The position numbers and the translations under genes were made by a program. A stretch of DNA of 64,000 nt, from contig JAYFRN010000029.1 of NCBI GenBank assembly GCA_034925865.1, positions 1 to 64,000 of the forward strand. The letters are read 5' to 3'. The number at the start of each line of letters is the position of its first letter. Position 1 is the stretch's first letter. Origin of the DNA: Oscillospiraceae bacterium (lineage in GTDB: Bacteria > Bacillota > Clostridia > Oscillospirales > SIG627). This document shows, piece by piece, positions 25,753 through 35,440 of the stretch. The notes below the pieces were generated by a model. That model had not been told where the DNA came from, searched no databases, and saw only the letters and a program-made list of their open reading frames with translations.

Positions 25753-27687
25753 TTACAGATTTCCGTGCGAGTGCTGCGACAGATAAATAATAAGCACGGT
25801 TATATCCGCCGGGCTGACTCCGGATATTCTCGACGCTCTGCCAAGGCTTTCCGGGCGGAATTTCGCGAGCTTCTGCGTGGCTTCAAGCCTTAAGCCTTTA
25901 ATCTGAGAATAATTTATCTCCGAGGGAATAAGGCGCGTTTCCATTTTTTTAAACGCCTCTGCTTCGGCGCGTTCGCGTTTTATATACCCCGCGTATTTTA
26001 TTTCTATACCGGCTCTGCGCAATACACTGCGGCTTGTTTGCGTGCGCGTCGTATCAACAGCCGTCAGCGCCTCATAATCAAGCTCAGGCCTGCGCAGCAA
26101 CTCCGAAAGCCGAATTCCAGTTTTTACAGCCGTAGAGCCGTGTTCTTCCAATAAGCGCGATAGCTCTTCGGAGGGTGGGATAAAAGTACATTCCGCGCGG
26201 GCTATTTCAGCGTCTATTTCCGAAAAAAGCTTCTGCTTTTTTTCGTATTTCTCATTTGAAACAAGGCCGGCAGCGCGGCCGTATTCGATAAGTCTTCTGT
26301 CGGCATTATCCTGCCTTAAAAGCAGACGGTATTCGCAGCGCGAAGTCATTATTCTGTAGGGTTCTTCCGTCCCCTTCGTTACAAGGTCATCGATCAGCGT
26401 GCCTATATATGACGAATCTCTCGTGAGACGGATCTGTTCGAGGCCTCGTGCCAGACATGAGGCGTTTATGCCGGCAATAATCCCCTGCGCCGCCGCCTCT
26501 TCATATCCGCTCGTTCCGTTGAACTGACCCGCGCCGAAAAGCCCGGGTAGCTCTCTGAATTCAAGCGTCGGATAAAGCTGAGTAGGATCGCTGCAGTCGT
26601 ATTCGATCGCATACGCATTTCTCATTACCTGCGCATGCTCAAGTCCTTCAATCGAATGAAGCACACGCATTTGAACGTCCTCCGGCAAAGACGAGCTTAA
26701 TCCCTGAACATATATCTCGGCAGTATCCTCTCCCATCGGCTCTAAAAAAAGCTGATGGCGCGTTTTGTCCGGAAAACGCATTATTTTGTCTTCTATGCTC
26801 GGGCAGTATCTTGGACCGGTGCTTTTTATCTTTCCGGAATACAGCGGACTGCGTCCTATATTTTCACGAATTATGCCGTGTGTAAACTCGTTTGTATAAA
26901 CAGTATAACAAGGATATTGCTTTATCTCTGCAAATTTGTCTTCGTCGGTATCAGATGAAAACGGCTCCGGCGGAATATCGCCGTTTTGCGCCTCAGCCTT
27001 TGAAAAATCTATCGAATCCCGGTGGATCCTCGCAGGTGTGCCTGTTTTAAATCGGCGGATCGAAACGCCGAGATTTTTTAAAGATGCCGTAAGAAGCATC
27101 GCGGATCGCATTCCGTTCGGGCCGGCCTTGTATGACGCGTCTCCGACGACTATATTTGAATCAAGATAAGTTCCGGTTGAGATTACGGCCGCTTTGCAAC
27201 GGTATCTTGCCCCGAGATGCGTTGTTACGAAATACCCTTCTTCGTTTTTATCTTCACCGGGAGTATCTGATATTCTTGTAATTTCGGCTATTTCGGCCTG
27301 TATAAGTCTGAGTCCTTTTGCTTTCTCTATCACTGATTTCATATATTCGTGATATCTTTTTCTGTCTGACTGATGACGAAGTGAATGAACTGCCGGCCCC
27401 TTGCTTATATTAAGCATACGCGACTGTAAGCATACGGCATCCGCCGCTCTTCCCATTTCGCCGCCGAGCGCGTCTATTTCGCGGACAAGATGACCCTTGC
27501 CCGTCCCTCCTATTGAGGGATTGCACGGCATATTGCATACATCATCGAGATTTAAAGTGAATAATATTGTATCGGCGCCTGTACGCGCGGAAGCAAGCGC
27601 CGCCTCGGTTCCGGCGTGGCCAGCTCCTATTACAATAACATCGGCGCATCCGGCGTCGTAAACAATATTTTTATAGCTGTCTTCCAT
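25753..27687 (-). CDS. mnmG: tRNA uridine 5-carboxymethylaminomethyl modification enzyme MnmG
   Basis: 644 residues. FAD-binding VIVIGAGHAGTEAALASAR at the N-terminus, NMPCNPSIGGTGKGHLVREI, and the helical C-terminus with the YAGYIKRE motif. With MnmE it forms the complex that modifies U34 of tRNAs reading split codon boxes. Its partner mnmE lies 90 bases upstream on the same strand. No length or motif anomalies. Confidence 0.97.
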   Translation of the reverse strand: MEDSYKNIVYDAGCADVIVIGAGHAGTEAALASARTGADTILFTLNLDDVCNMPCNPSIGGTGKGHLVREIDALGGEMGRAADAVCLQSRMLNISKGPAVHSLRHQSDRKRYHEYMKSVIEKAKGLRLIQAEIAEITRISDTPGEDKNEEGYFVTTHLGARYRCKAAVISTGTYLDSNIVVGDASYKAGPNGMRSAMLLTASLKNLGVSIRRFKTGTPARIHRDSIDFSKAEAQNGDIPPEPFSSDTDEDKFAEIKQYPCYTVYTNEFTHGIIRENIGRSPLYSGKIKSTGPRYCPSIEDKIMRFPDKTRHQLFLEPMGEDTAEIYVQGLSSSLPEDVQMRVLHSIEGLEHAQVMRNAYAIEYDCSDPTQLYPTLEFRELPGLFGAGQFNGTSGYEEAAAQGIIAGINASCLARGLEQIRLTRDSSYIGTLIDDLVTKGTEEPYRIMTSRCEYRLLLRQDNADRRLIEYGRAAGLVSNEKYEKKQKLFSEIDAEIARAECTFIPPSEELSRLLEEHGSTAVKTGIRLSELLRRPELDYEALTAVDTTRTQTSRSVLRRAGIEIKYAGYIKRERAEAEAFKKMETRLIPSEINYSQIKGLRLEATQKLAKFRPESLGRASRISGVSPADITVLIIYLSQHSHGNL

Positions 27688-27777
27688 AAACGATTCTCTT
27701 CTTAGTATTGGGTTATTACCGTCCTGCCGCTAGGGAGAATACAAGGACGTAAAACTCAATTGTTTAATATTTATAAA

Positions 27778-29166
27778 TTATTTTCCGACGCAGAAACGTG
27801 AGAATATCCGATTGACTATCTCTCCGGCGGTGCGTATTCCGTCAATATCATACAGCCTTGACAGCGCGTTTTCAAGCATAATGCCGCAAATATCCTTTTT
27901 GCCGGTTTGCAGACATTCCAGAGCCTCCGATATGAGAGCACGTGCGTCGGAGATATTGTTCTTCTGCCGGATGTTCGTGATGACTCCTCCGTCGGAAGCG
28001 TTAAAACCTTCTTCGGCATATTTTTTCTCCGCGCGCGCAATTAAGTGCCGGACGGACTTATCATCATCTTCGGAAATATATTCCGCTTCACCGAATATAT
28101 CGACGATGCTTTTACTATCGGCGATTCGTGCCAGATCACATTTTGTGAATACCGGAATAATTTTTTCCGGTTTGTTAATAGAAATCAGCTTGTCTGAAAT
28201 TATTCTGTCGTTCGCGTCAAGCGGCTGCGAAATATCGAAAAGCGCAAACACAAGCGGAGATTTTTCTTCTATTGTGCGCCATACGCGTTCCATACCGATC
28301 TTTTCCACTCGATCTGATGAATTTTCTCTGATTCCCGCAGTGTCGCAAAGCTTTAATATAATTTTCCCTGCTTTTACCGGATATTCGAGTATATCCCGTG
28401 TTGTGCCCGGTATATCTGTAACTATCGCCCTGTCTTCTCCGAGCAATAGATTAAAAAGCGAGGATTTTCCAACATTCGGTTTTCCCACGATAACCGCGGG
28501 AACCCCCTCGGTTACCGCCTCTCCGGTTTTATACCCTTCGATCAGCTTGTCGCACTCGCTTATCAGCGTGTTTATCTTCTGTTCAAGCTCACAGTCGGGC
28601 ATATCCTCCAGATCTTCATCGGGGTAATCTATATATGCAAACAGAGAAGCGACCAGCTCAGTTGTTTCATCAGTCATCGCTTTAAGCTTTTGGCTAAGCC
28701 GCCCGCGCGCAATTGCGCCGGACAGCAATACGGCCGTCTCTGATTTTGCGTCCAGCAAATCGGCAATTCCTTCCGCGCCCGTAAGCGTAAGCTTTCCATT
28801 TATAAATGCCCGTTTGGTGAATTCGCCGGCTTCGGCATGTCTTGCGCCCGCTCTCAGCGCCGCGTCAAGAACCATTCCTGTCACACATATCCCGCCGTGA
28901 CATGAAATTTCTGCCGTGTCTTCCCCAGTAAAGCTGTGAGGAGACATGAAAAGCGTAAATATTCCGCTGTCAATCGTCTTTCCGTTTTCAGGATCGGTTA
29001 TTTCACCGAATATCGCGGTGCGAGGCGGATAATCGGTGAGCTCTTTTGCGCTTTTTGATTTAAAAAGCTTTTGGACCGTTTCGAAAGCTCCGTCTCCGGA
29101 TATCCTTATTACAGCCACTCCTCCCTTTCCGCGCGGGGAGGAAATCGCGCATATCGTATCTGACAT
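27778..29166 (-). CDS. mnmE: tRNA modification GTPase MnmE
   Basis: 462 residues. N-terminal folate-binding domain ([23 protein letters not shown] motif), then the inserted G domain with [10 protein letters not shown] (P-loop), DIPGTTRD and a TKCD-type base-recognition motif, and the C-terminal FCVGK, which matches the CxGK end needed for catalysis. It is the K+-activated partner of MnmG. Intact. Confidence 0.97.
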   Translation of the reverse strand: MSDTICAISSPRGKGGVAVIRISGDGAFETVQKLFKSKSAKELTDYPPRTAIFGEITDPENGKTIDSGIFTLFMSPHSFTGEDTAEISCHGGICVTGMVLDAALRAGARHAEAGEFTKRAFINGKLTLTGAEGIADLLDAKSETAVLLSGAIARGRLSQKLKAMTDETTELVASLFAYIDYPDEDLEDMPDCELEQKINTLISECDKLIEGYKTGEAVTEGVPAVIVGKPNVGKSSLFNLLLGEDRAIVTDIPGTTRDILEYPVKAGKIILKLCDTAGIRENSSDRVEKIGMERVWRTIEEKSPLVFALFDISQPLDANDRIISDKLISINKPEKIIPVFTKCDLARIADSKSIVDIFGEAEYISEDDDKSVRHLIARAEKKYAEEGFNASDGGVITNIRQKNNISDARALISEALECLQTGKKDICGIMLENALSRLYDIDGIRTAGEIVNRIFSRFCVGK

Positions 29167-29236
29167 AATTATAAAAAATTACGGAGCGGCGGCGCAAAGC
29201 TTAAGCTGCACCGCGCCCCGTTTCGAGCCTTTATGT

Positions 29237-30496
29237 TTATTTTTTAAGAATTACTTCTTCCGTATCTTCAACATCGGCAAGATTCAATTCGTCTATACTC
29301 TTTGCTTTTTTGATTTCTCTGGGCGGTCTTTGCGGATTATATTCATATACCTTTGGAGAGCCGCCGGCGATTTCTGTGTCACTTTTAATTGTTCTGTCGT
29401 CAGTCACTTTTATATTTGGATTCATGACAGGGCGGCGTATCTTTTTCGGGAACGGAGGGACAACCGGAGCATTTGAAACCTCGACAGGCGGCTGTGTCTG
29501 AGCCGTAACATTTACAGACACAGGTTTAGGACCGCGTTTATTAAAATCGCGTCCTCCGCCTCTGTTATTGTTTGGCCTTCCGGAATTTCTGCCGTTATTA
29601 TTTCCTCTTCCGCCGTCTCTGCGGTCGTTATTGCCGCTGCGTTCGCGTCCGAAGTCGCGCGGTTTTTCGAACTTATGAGGCTTTTCTGAATATTCTTCTA
29701 TCTCGCCCAACGCACTGATATCGGGTACGACTTTAACAGAAACCTCTTGTGTTTTCGTGTCTGCGGCTGCCGGTTGATCTGCTGTTTCAGCAGGAGCGTC
29801 GGATACGGCAGAATTCTGTAAAGACTCTTCTTTATCCGGTTTTGCTACACGCTGATCTTTTTTCTGTTGGTATTGCTCCGGAGCGACAATAATTTTTCTT
29901 TCATCCCCTGAGCCGACGGAAAAAGTTATAACGCCCTCTATGTCCTGCACTTCTGAATGGATTATTCGTCTCTCATATGAATTCATCGGCTCAAGGCTGA
30001 CACTTTTTCCTGTCTTGTTTACACGCGCCGCGATCTTTCTGGCAAGAGCCTTGAGAGTTTCTTCTCTTTTTTCACGGTAATTTTCAACATCAACTGTAAT
30101 TCGTACAAAATTTTCCTGTTGTCTGTTTGCCGCAAGATTCGTAAGATATTGAAGCGAATCAAGAATTTCGCCATGGCGTCCGATGATCAAGCCGAGATTT
30201 TCGCCGTTAAGAGTAAAGTTTATGTCACCGTTTTCGCTCTTTTTGCATGTGACTTCAACATCGGTAAAGACCATGTTCTTTAAAAAGGTTTCAAGAAAGA
30301 ACCTCGCGCTTTGCTCAGGATCTTCTTCATACGTAATTTTCAGCTTGGCATCGGTATTCCCGAATCCGAGAAAGCCTTTTTTCGGCTGTTCGAGTACTTC
30401 GTATTTCAGCTTGTCCTCAGGGATTCCGAGCTGCGCCGCGCCCGCAGAAAGCGCGGTCTCTACGGTTTTTCCATAAACCGTGATTTCTTTTGTCAA
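29237..30496 (-). CDS. khpB: KhpB/Jag RNA-binding protein (Jag-N, KH, R3H) with long disordered tail
   Basis: 419 residues from a TTG at 30496, chosen because GGAGGG ends about 8 bases upstream. The in-frame TTG five codons earlier lies on that RBS. Jag-N domain (about 1-50, EQPKKGFLGFG), a KH domain (about 75-150, GLIIGRHGEILDSLQYLTNL) and an R3H domain (about 155-210, PMNSYERRIIH). The final ~200 residues are low-complexity, with a Gly/Asn/Arg-rich stretch (GGRGNNNGRNSGRP). KhpB/EloR binds RNA and affects cell elongation. It follows yidC, as in most Firmicutes. The tail is longer than in the usual ~200-330-residue homologues. Confidence 0.93.
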   Translation of the reverse strand: MTKEITVYGKTVETALSAGAAQLGIPEDKLKYEVLEQPKKGFLGFGNTDAKLKITYEEDPEQSARFFLETFLKNMVFTDVEVTCKKSENGDINFTLNGENLGLIIGRHGEILDSLQYLTNLAANRQQENFVRITVDVENYREKREETLKALARKIAARVNKTGKSVSLEPMNSYERRIIHSEVQDIEGVITFSVGSGDERKIIVAPEQYQQKKDQRVAKPDKEESLQNSAVSDAPAETADQPAAADTKTQEVSVKVVPDISALGEIEEYSEKPHKFEKPRDFGRERSGNNDRRDGGRGNNNGRNSGRPNNNRGGGRDFNKRGPKPVSVNVTAQTQPPVEVSNAPVVPPFPKKIRRPVMNPNIKVTDDRTIKSDTEIAGGSPKVYEYNPQRPPREIKKAKSIDELNLADVEDTEEVILKK

Positions 30497-30523
30497 AAAA
30501 TATCCCTCCAAAAATTATATACT

Positions 30524-31642
30524 TTATTTTTTATCGTTTGATTTATTCTTTGCTTTGTTGCTGTCCTTGAGAGGAGCCGGAGATATAATGCCGCTTGTCA
30601 TATTCGCTTGTTCTTTTTCATCATCCTCATAAGCGCTTTTTAATTCGCCGCCGGAAGGAATTGTATCATCATCGTCGTCATATACGAGCGATTTACGATT
30701 TTTTGAATCTACAGCTTGCTTCGCGACCTTCGCAATCTTTTCCTGTTTGCCGTATGCGCGCTCTGCGGCCTTTATTTCATCATCTGTTAACTTAGGAATC
30801 GGATACATCTTTGCGAGAATATATTGCTGTACCGGGCTTAAAAGATTCTGATATATCCAGTAAAGACCGACAAGAGCGGGAACCTGAAACGCGATAACGA
30901 GCGAAATAAACGGCATTCCGTACTGCATCACCTTCAGAGAGCTGTCGGCTTCGTTCTGCGGAGGCTGATACGAATACTTCTTCATTAAAAACTGGCTGAT
31001 AAATGCGCTGATAAGCGCGAGCACGGGTATTAACAGTAATAAATTGAGGTTTGAAAGAGACGGTATGTCTCCTAAATTGTATCCAAGGAATGAAAGATTT
31101 GGAATATCAGACAGAGTAAAGCCTCCGGAGGTCATTGCGGCTCCGTATTGCGTAGTATGGGCTTTTATATCGGTAATAAGGCGCATTTCGTCGATTACCT
31201 TCGGGGCAGTTCCGCCGGATGCAACGATCAAATCGGTATATACTTTTCCCAGCGCTGTTATTGTATCGCCTGAAAGCTGCATGAGATATGTCAGAGGCTT
31301 TCTTATAACGTCATAAAGCGCGATAAGGATAGGAAACTGAATAATCAGCGGGAGACAACCGGAAAGAGGACTGAATTTCTCGTCCTGATACAGCTGCATT
31401 ATTTCATTGTTTACTTTTTGTTTTGTGGCCTGGTCATCGCGCCCTTTATATTTATTTCGTATCGCCATTTCTTTCGGGCGGAGCTTGGCCTGTTTAATTG
31501 TGTTCTTCTGCTGCTTTATTCCGAGAGGAAACAGCAATATTTTTACGAGTATCGCGAAAATTAAAAGCGCGATAGCGTAATTATTTATGAACGAATATAT
31601 CCACTCAAGCGGATACGCGAATATTTGACTTATAAATCCCAT
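30524..31642 (-). CDS. yidC: Membrane protein insertase YidC/OxaA
   Basis: 372 residues, Gram-positive type without the large periplasmic domain. Several membrane helices (AIALLIFAILVKILLFPLG near the N-terminus, and others ending about residue 260), the hydrophilic-groove region around GCLPLIIQFPILIALYDVI, and a charged C-terminal tail of ~100 residues. It inserts membrane proteins alone or with SecYEG. No lipobox is seen at the N-terminus. Between khpB and yidD. Confidence 0.95.
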   Translation of the reverse strand: MGFISQIFAYPLEWIYSFINNYAIALLIFAILVKILLFPLGIKQQKNTIKQAKLRPKEMAIRNKYKGRDDQATKQKVNNEIMQLYQDEKFSPLSGCLPLIIQFPILIALYDVIRKPLTYLMQLSGDTITALGKVYTDLIVASGGTAPKVIDEMRLITDIKAHTTQYGAAMTSGGFTLSDIPNLSFLGYNLGDIPSLSNLNLLLLIPVLALISAFISQFLMKKYSYQPPQNEADSSLKVMQYGMPFISLVIAFQVPALVGLYWIYQNLLSPVQQYILAKMYPIPKLTDDEIKAAERAYGKQEKIAKVAKQAVDSKNRKSLVYDDDDDTIPSGGELKSAYEDDEKEQANMTSGIISPAPLKDSNKAKNKSNDKK

Positions 31643-31671
31643 ATATAATCTCTTTACCTTTAAGGATGTAA

Positions 31672-31881
31672 TTACGGTACGGGATCATATCCCGCTTTTC
31701 CGAACGGATTGCAGCGCAGGACGCGCCATGCGGATAAATAAAAGCCTTTAAAAAAACCGTATTTTTCAAATGCCTCGACAGCGTATGCAGAGCAGGTTGG
31801 TGTAAAACGGCAATGCGAACCTATATACGGCGATATGAACCTTTGATAAAGGCGTATTAAAAAAACGCAAATGTGTTTCAT
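31672..31881 (-). CDS. yidD: Membrane protein insertion efficiency factor YidD
   Basis: 69 residues with the family pattern [30 protein letters not shown] and [15 protein letters not shown]. It aids YidC-dependent insertion. Overlaps the end of rnpA by 4 bases, typical of this cluster. Confidence 0.96.
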   Translation of the reverse strand: MKHICVFLIRLYQRFISPYIGSHCRFTPTCSAYAVEAFEKYGFFKGFYLSAWRVLRCNPFGKAGYDPVP

Positions 31882-32240
31882 ATTTTCTCAGCAGGCAATA
31901 TTCCGAGCTCACGCAGCGCTGTTCGCATGTCTGATAAAACATTCCCGGTTTTGACGTTTTTGTTGAACAGCCGTGTACGGGCGACAAAAATCAATATGTA
32001 ATACTTTCCCGTTGATTCGATTTCGGGATAAAGCGCACGGTATGCTTCTCTTATGAGGCGTTTCCCGCGGTTGCGGCCAACGGAGCCCGCCAGCTTTTTG
32101 TTTACGGTTATGCCGTATTTCGTTTTAAATTTCGGTTTTGACGGCAACATATATACTGCTATATGCTTTTGCGGAGAGGACTTCCCTTTTGCGTAGGCTC
32201 TGCCGAAAAGGCGATTTTCTTTAATTGTGTAAAGCTTCAT
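31878..32240 (-). CDS. rnpA: Ribonuclease P protein component
   Basis: 120 residues. The conserved basic motif [15 protein letters not shown] is present, and the N-terminus [14 protein letters not shown] matches the family. It assists the RNase P RNA in tRNA 5' maturation. Overlaps yidD and follows rpmH by 130 bases. Confidence 0.96.
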   Translation of the reverse strand: MKLYTIKENRLFGRAYAKGKSSPQKHIAVYMLPSKPKFKTKYGITVNKKLAGSVGRNRGKRLIREAYRALYPEIESTGKYYILIFVARTRLFNKNVKTGNVLSDMRTALRELGILPAEKI

Positions 32241-32370
32241 TTAATGAGACTTTCTCCGATAAAAAGGAAAAACCACCTGTGCCGAAAAGCCTGCCGCACC
32301 GATTCCGATGCGCGGCTCATCCCGGACGGCGGTTTTATACAAGATAAACTCCTTTTGCCTGCTTATCCGA

Positions 32371-32505
32371 TCAATAAGTAAGCTGTGCTCTTCCCTTGGC
32401 TCTGCGTCTCTTGAGAACCTTTCTTCCGTTTGAGGTCTTCATTCTTTTACGAAAGCCGTGTTCGACTTTTCTCTGACGCTTCTTCGGCTGATATGTTCTT
32501 TTCAT
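32371..32505 (-). CDS. rpmH: 50S ribosomal protein L34
   Basis: 44 residues, [20 protein letters not shown] to the end, the standard L34 length. The start at 32505 has GGAGGTG 6 bases upstream. Longer frames upstream are not needed. First gene of the rpmH-rnpA-yidD-yidC-khpB-mnmE-mnmG-rsmG run. Confidence 0.98.
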   Translation of the reverse strand: MKRTYQPKKRQRKVEHGFRKRMKTSNGRKVLKRRRAKGRAQLTY

Positions 32506-32615
32506 ATGCGGCACCTCCTTTATATTGAGGATCAATTCCTGCCGCGATGATCGACGCGGCACAATTCACCCGGTAAAATTATAATTCAAAAACAAAATAT
32601 CTCATGCTAAAGCCT

Positions 32616-32645
32616 ATTATACAATAACTCTTATTATTCTGTCAA
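32616..32645 (-). promoter_or_regulatory. Promoter of the rpmH operon
   Basis: On the minus strand TTGACA (32645-32640), an 18-base spacer and TATAAT (32621-32616): both hexamers are consensus. It lies about 110 bases upstream of the rpmH start. Confidence 0.88.
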
Positions 32646-32684
32646 GATATTTCTTAAATTTTTATCGAATTTGCCTTTGAATAA

Positions 32685-33515
32685 TTACTTGAACGCCTTC
32701 AGCGCCGCGCCGATCACCGTCCCGAACTGCGCGCCCTGAGGAATAATGAATTTTTTCCCGAACATGATTCCGAGCTGTGTGAATATTTGCGATGCCTGTT
32801 TGACAAGCGTGAGATTTCCGGTAAGTACTATCTCGTTGATTCCATATTGGCGCGAAGCGAATATCGCAATCATGCCAATAGTTTCGAATACGAGATTTAT
32901 TATCCCGAGCGCGATGTCGGCGTTTGTCGCTATATCGCTGACGCGTCCGAAATTCGCCGCCGTCATCTCTTTTGGCATGGTCGGAATTATGTTTTTTCGG
33001 GTAATATCCGAAATTCTGAGATCTACCTTCCCAAGCTCTCCGTCTTCCGCCAGCAGACATATATGTTCTATGTCCTGCATATTTAAAAGCAGCTTTGACA
33101 GTCCGACAAGCGTGCCGCCTCCGATCCCGGTGCCGCCGAGATAATTAATCGTCCCGGTCGCCGCATCGGCGCGAACCGTCGCCGTACCTGTTCCCATACT
33201 GACTATTATTGCGTTCTCTATCTCTGACAGGTACAGACCGCCCAGCCCGATTGCGGTGAATTCTTCGATATGCTCTGTCCGGATTCCGTATATCTCATCT
33301 TCGACAAAGGACGATCCGACGCCTGTTATCATTATTTTCTCAACATCGGAAAGAGTTATTCTGTTTTTCTGTGTAAATTTTCCGAATGCGCCGTAAAACG
33401 AAGCTGTCGGATCGTTTGCTTTTACAAACAGCGGAGCTATGAGATTACGACCGGAATCAAATCCGCATATCTTAGTCGTGCTGCCGCCTATATCTATTCC
33501 TATAACGGTTTTCAT
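32685..33515 (-). CDS. coaW: Type II pantothenate kinase
   Basis: 276 residues of the ASKHA fold. Phosphate-binding GIDIGGSTTK at the N-terminus, MGTGTATV and GGTGIGGGTLVGLSKLLL in the middle, and QGAQFGTVIGAAL at the end. It makes 4'-phosphopantothenate, the first step to coenzyme A. Type II enzymes lack CoA feedback inhibition. It occupies the position next to rpmH where dnaA is usually found. Confidence 0.93.
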   Translation of the reverse strand: MKTVIGIDIGGSTTKICGFDSGRNLIAPLFVKANDPTASFYGAFGKFTQKNRITLSDVEKIMITGVGSSFVEDEIYGIRTEHIEEFTAIGLGGLYLSEIENAIIVSMGTGTATVRADAATGTINYLGGTGIGGGTLVGLSKLLLNMQDIEHICLLAEDGELGKVDLRISDITRKNIIPTMPKEMTAANFGRVSDIATNADIALGIINLVFETIGMIAIFASRQYGINEIVLTGNLTLVKQASQIFTQLGIMFGKKFIIPQGAQFGTVIGAALKAFK

Positions 33516-33562
33516 ATTAATCTTCCATATTTAATTTATGTTGCCCTTTATAATAAATTGTT

Positions 33563-34813
33563 CTAAAAGGCAAAATTCCCGTTTTCGAAGACGGTGATCT
33601 TCTCTCCCGATTTTGTCGTTCCGATGATTCTCAGATCCGGGGTTCCGATCATGAAATCCTCGTGCGTAATGGAGTCGTTCAATCCCAGCGGGATCAGCTC
33701 CGACTTGGATTTCCCCGCAGAGTCTTTTATACACGGGTATGCCTCTCCGAATGCTATGTGACAGCTCGCGTTTTCGTCAAACAACGTGTTGTAAAACAGT
33801 ATTCCCATTTTTCTTATCGGGGAATCATATTGAACAAGCGCAAGCTCTCCGAAATAGGACGCTCCTTCATCAACGGAAATTGCGTTTTTAAGGATTTGCT
33901 CGCCTTCTTCGGCGTGCGCCTCAACAATTTTACCGTCCTTGACCACGAAATTAAAGTTCCTGATCACGTTTCCGTCTATGCAAAGCGGCATGGAGGCATA
34001 AACAATGCCGTTTACTCCGTTGCGTATAGGCGCGGTAAATATTTCCTCAGTCGGAATATTGGCGACAAACGGAATCTCTTTTTCTCCTGAGGTTTTTTCA
34101 GCTCCGCCAATCCATATATGATTCTGCGGAAGCTTCGCGACGAGATCTGTTCCGAGCGAATTTGTATAATGCAGCGAATCAAACGCATATGAATTAAGCT
34201 TTTCCGCGCGGCGGGCCGTCCTATCTATATGATCCCTCCAGAGCGTGACGGCGTTTCCGCTTCCGTCCACTCTTACAGCCTTAAATATCGAGTCCCACAG
34301 TGCCTCCTCAGCCTTTTTCGGACTCAGATGAGGGAAAACTTTTTTTGACCATGAGGGAACGGGAACGGAAGCAACGCACCAGGCAAACGCGTTTTTAAAT
34401 TCCAGCGCGTAATATTCCTCAAGCGCCTTTCCGGAGGAGCGTGTCCGGCGCATAATCCTGTCTGAATTCACGCCCTTAAGCATTTCCGGGTCGCTTGCGG
34501 CAATCGCAAGCAGAGCGGCTCCGTTTTTAGCGCGAGTCATAAGCTTGTCGACATTCCATTGCGGGAATTTATCGAAAACCTCGTCGGAAGCACGAAGGTA
34601 TTTCATTCGCCCAAGCTTTTCGTCGTTCCAATCTACATTAACCTCGCTGGCTCCGAGATCATATGCCGCTTGCGCGCACATGCGTACAAATTCTGCACAC
34701 TTCGGGTCTATCGGAGAGCTGATGCACAGCTCCTGACCTTTTTGAATATTCAGTCCTACAGAAACAAGAAGCTGAGCGTACTCCGCCAGCTTGTTATCAA
34801 ATTCAGCGCTCAT
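33563..34813 (-). CDS. M29-family aminopeptidase (AmpS/PepS type)
   Basis: 416 residues from the ATG at 34813, which has GGAG 8 bases upstream. Metal-site residues of the family are visible in HIAFGEAYP, THEDFMIGTPDLRI and the Glu pair in the central region. The C-terminal motif ENGNFAF is typical. It removes N-terminal residues from peptides, in the cytosol. The start is 38 bases downstream of the palindrome that closes the 125-bp tandem array. Confidence 0.93.
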   Translation of the reverse strand: MSAEFDNKLAEYAQLLVSVGLNIQKGQELCISSPIDPKCAEFVRMCAQAAYDLGASEVNVDWNDEKLGRMKYLRASDEVFDKFPQWNVDKLMTRAKNGAALLAIAASDPEMLKGVNSDRIMRRTRSSGKALEEYYALEFKNAFAWCVASVPVPSWSKKVFPHLSPKKAEEALWDSIFKAVRVDGSGNAVTLWRDHIDRTARRAEKLNSYAFDSLHYTNSLGTDLVAKLPQNHIWIGGAEKTSGEKEIPFVANIPTEEIFTAPIRNGVNGIVYASMPLCIDGNVIRNFNFVVKDGKIVEAHAEEGEQILKNAISVDEGASYFGELALVQYDSPIRKMGILFYNTLFDENASCHIAFGEAYPCIKDSAGKSKSELIPLGLNDSITHEDFMIGTPDLRIIGTTKSGEKITVFENGNFAF

Positions 34814-34850
34814 ACAATTCACTCCATTATTCTCCAAAAATCAGAAAACG

Positions 34851-35310
34851 CTTAAGAACCTTTTTTAAGGAAAAAGGTTCTTAAGAATCTCCAAAAACCT
34901 TCAATCATTTTCATCACGCGGCTTTATATGTCTGAAATTGCTTTTTCGTTTGGTTTCATATGGTTTCAGGGGAAATATTTGATATCTTATTTAAGTAAAA
35001 AGTTCTTAAGAATCTCCAAAAACCTTCAATCATTTTCATCACGCGGCTTTATATGTCTGAAACTTCTTTTCCGTTTGGTTTCGTATGATTTCAAGGGAAA
35101 TATTTGATATCTAATTTAAGTGAAAAGCTCTTAAGAATCCCCAAAAACCTTCAATCATTTTCATCGCGCGGCTTTATATGTCTGAAACTTCTTTTCCGTT
35201 TGGTTTCGTATGATTTCAGGGGAAATATTTGATATCTTATTTAAGTAAAAAGCTCTTAAGAATCTCCAAAAACCTTTAATCATTTTCATCACGCGGCTTT
35301 ATATGTATGG
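34851..35310. repeat. 125-bp tandem repeat array (about 3.4 units) with terminal palindrome
   Basis: The segment TTAAGAATCTCCAAAAACCT starts at 34881, 35006, 35131 and 35256: an exact 125-base period, with the last unit stopping near 35306. Few substitutions separate units (for example CACGCG/CGCGCG, TTTCATATG/TTTCGTATG). The left end is a perfect palindrome: CTTAAGAACCTTTTT (34851-34865), TAAGG, AAAAAGGTTCTTAAG (34871-34885). No reading frame is kept, so it is non-coding. Confidence 0.95.
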
Positions 35311-35373
35311 CTTATATTTTCAATAAGATAGTTATGATTAAATGCATAATGGATATAATTTAAGCTTTTTGAG

Positions 35374-35411
35374 GATTCTAAAGGGACTTTTCCGCGATAA
35401 AAGTTCCTTTG
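35374..35411 (-). terminator. Degenerate palindrome/terminator after the 35441 gene
   Basis: AAAGGGACTTTT and AAAAGTTCCTTT face each other around CCGCGAT, 30 bases past the minus-strand stop at 35441. It looks like a decayed relative of the CTTAAG palindromes that border both tandem arrays. Confidence 0.5.
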
Positions 35412-35440
35412 GCAGGGGTTTAAGGTAGCGTCCCCGCGTG

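Noticed and set aside
27812..28627. Long plus-strand frame opposite mnmE
   Set aside because: Shadow frame of a well-conserved gene; similar antisense frames lie opposite many genes here.
32563..32684. Replication origin upstream of rpmH
   Set aside because: Only 120 AT-rich bases with a clear promoter; no cluster of DnaA boxes and no dnaA beside it.
34851..35310. CRISPR array
   Set aside because: Units of 125 bp are near identical throughout, so there is no repeat-spacer pattern.
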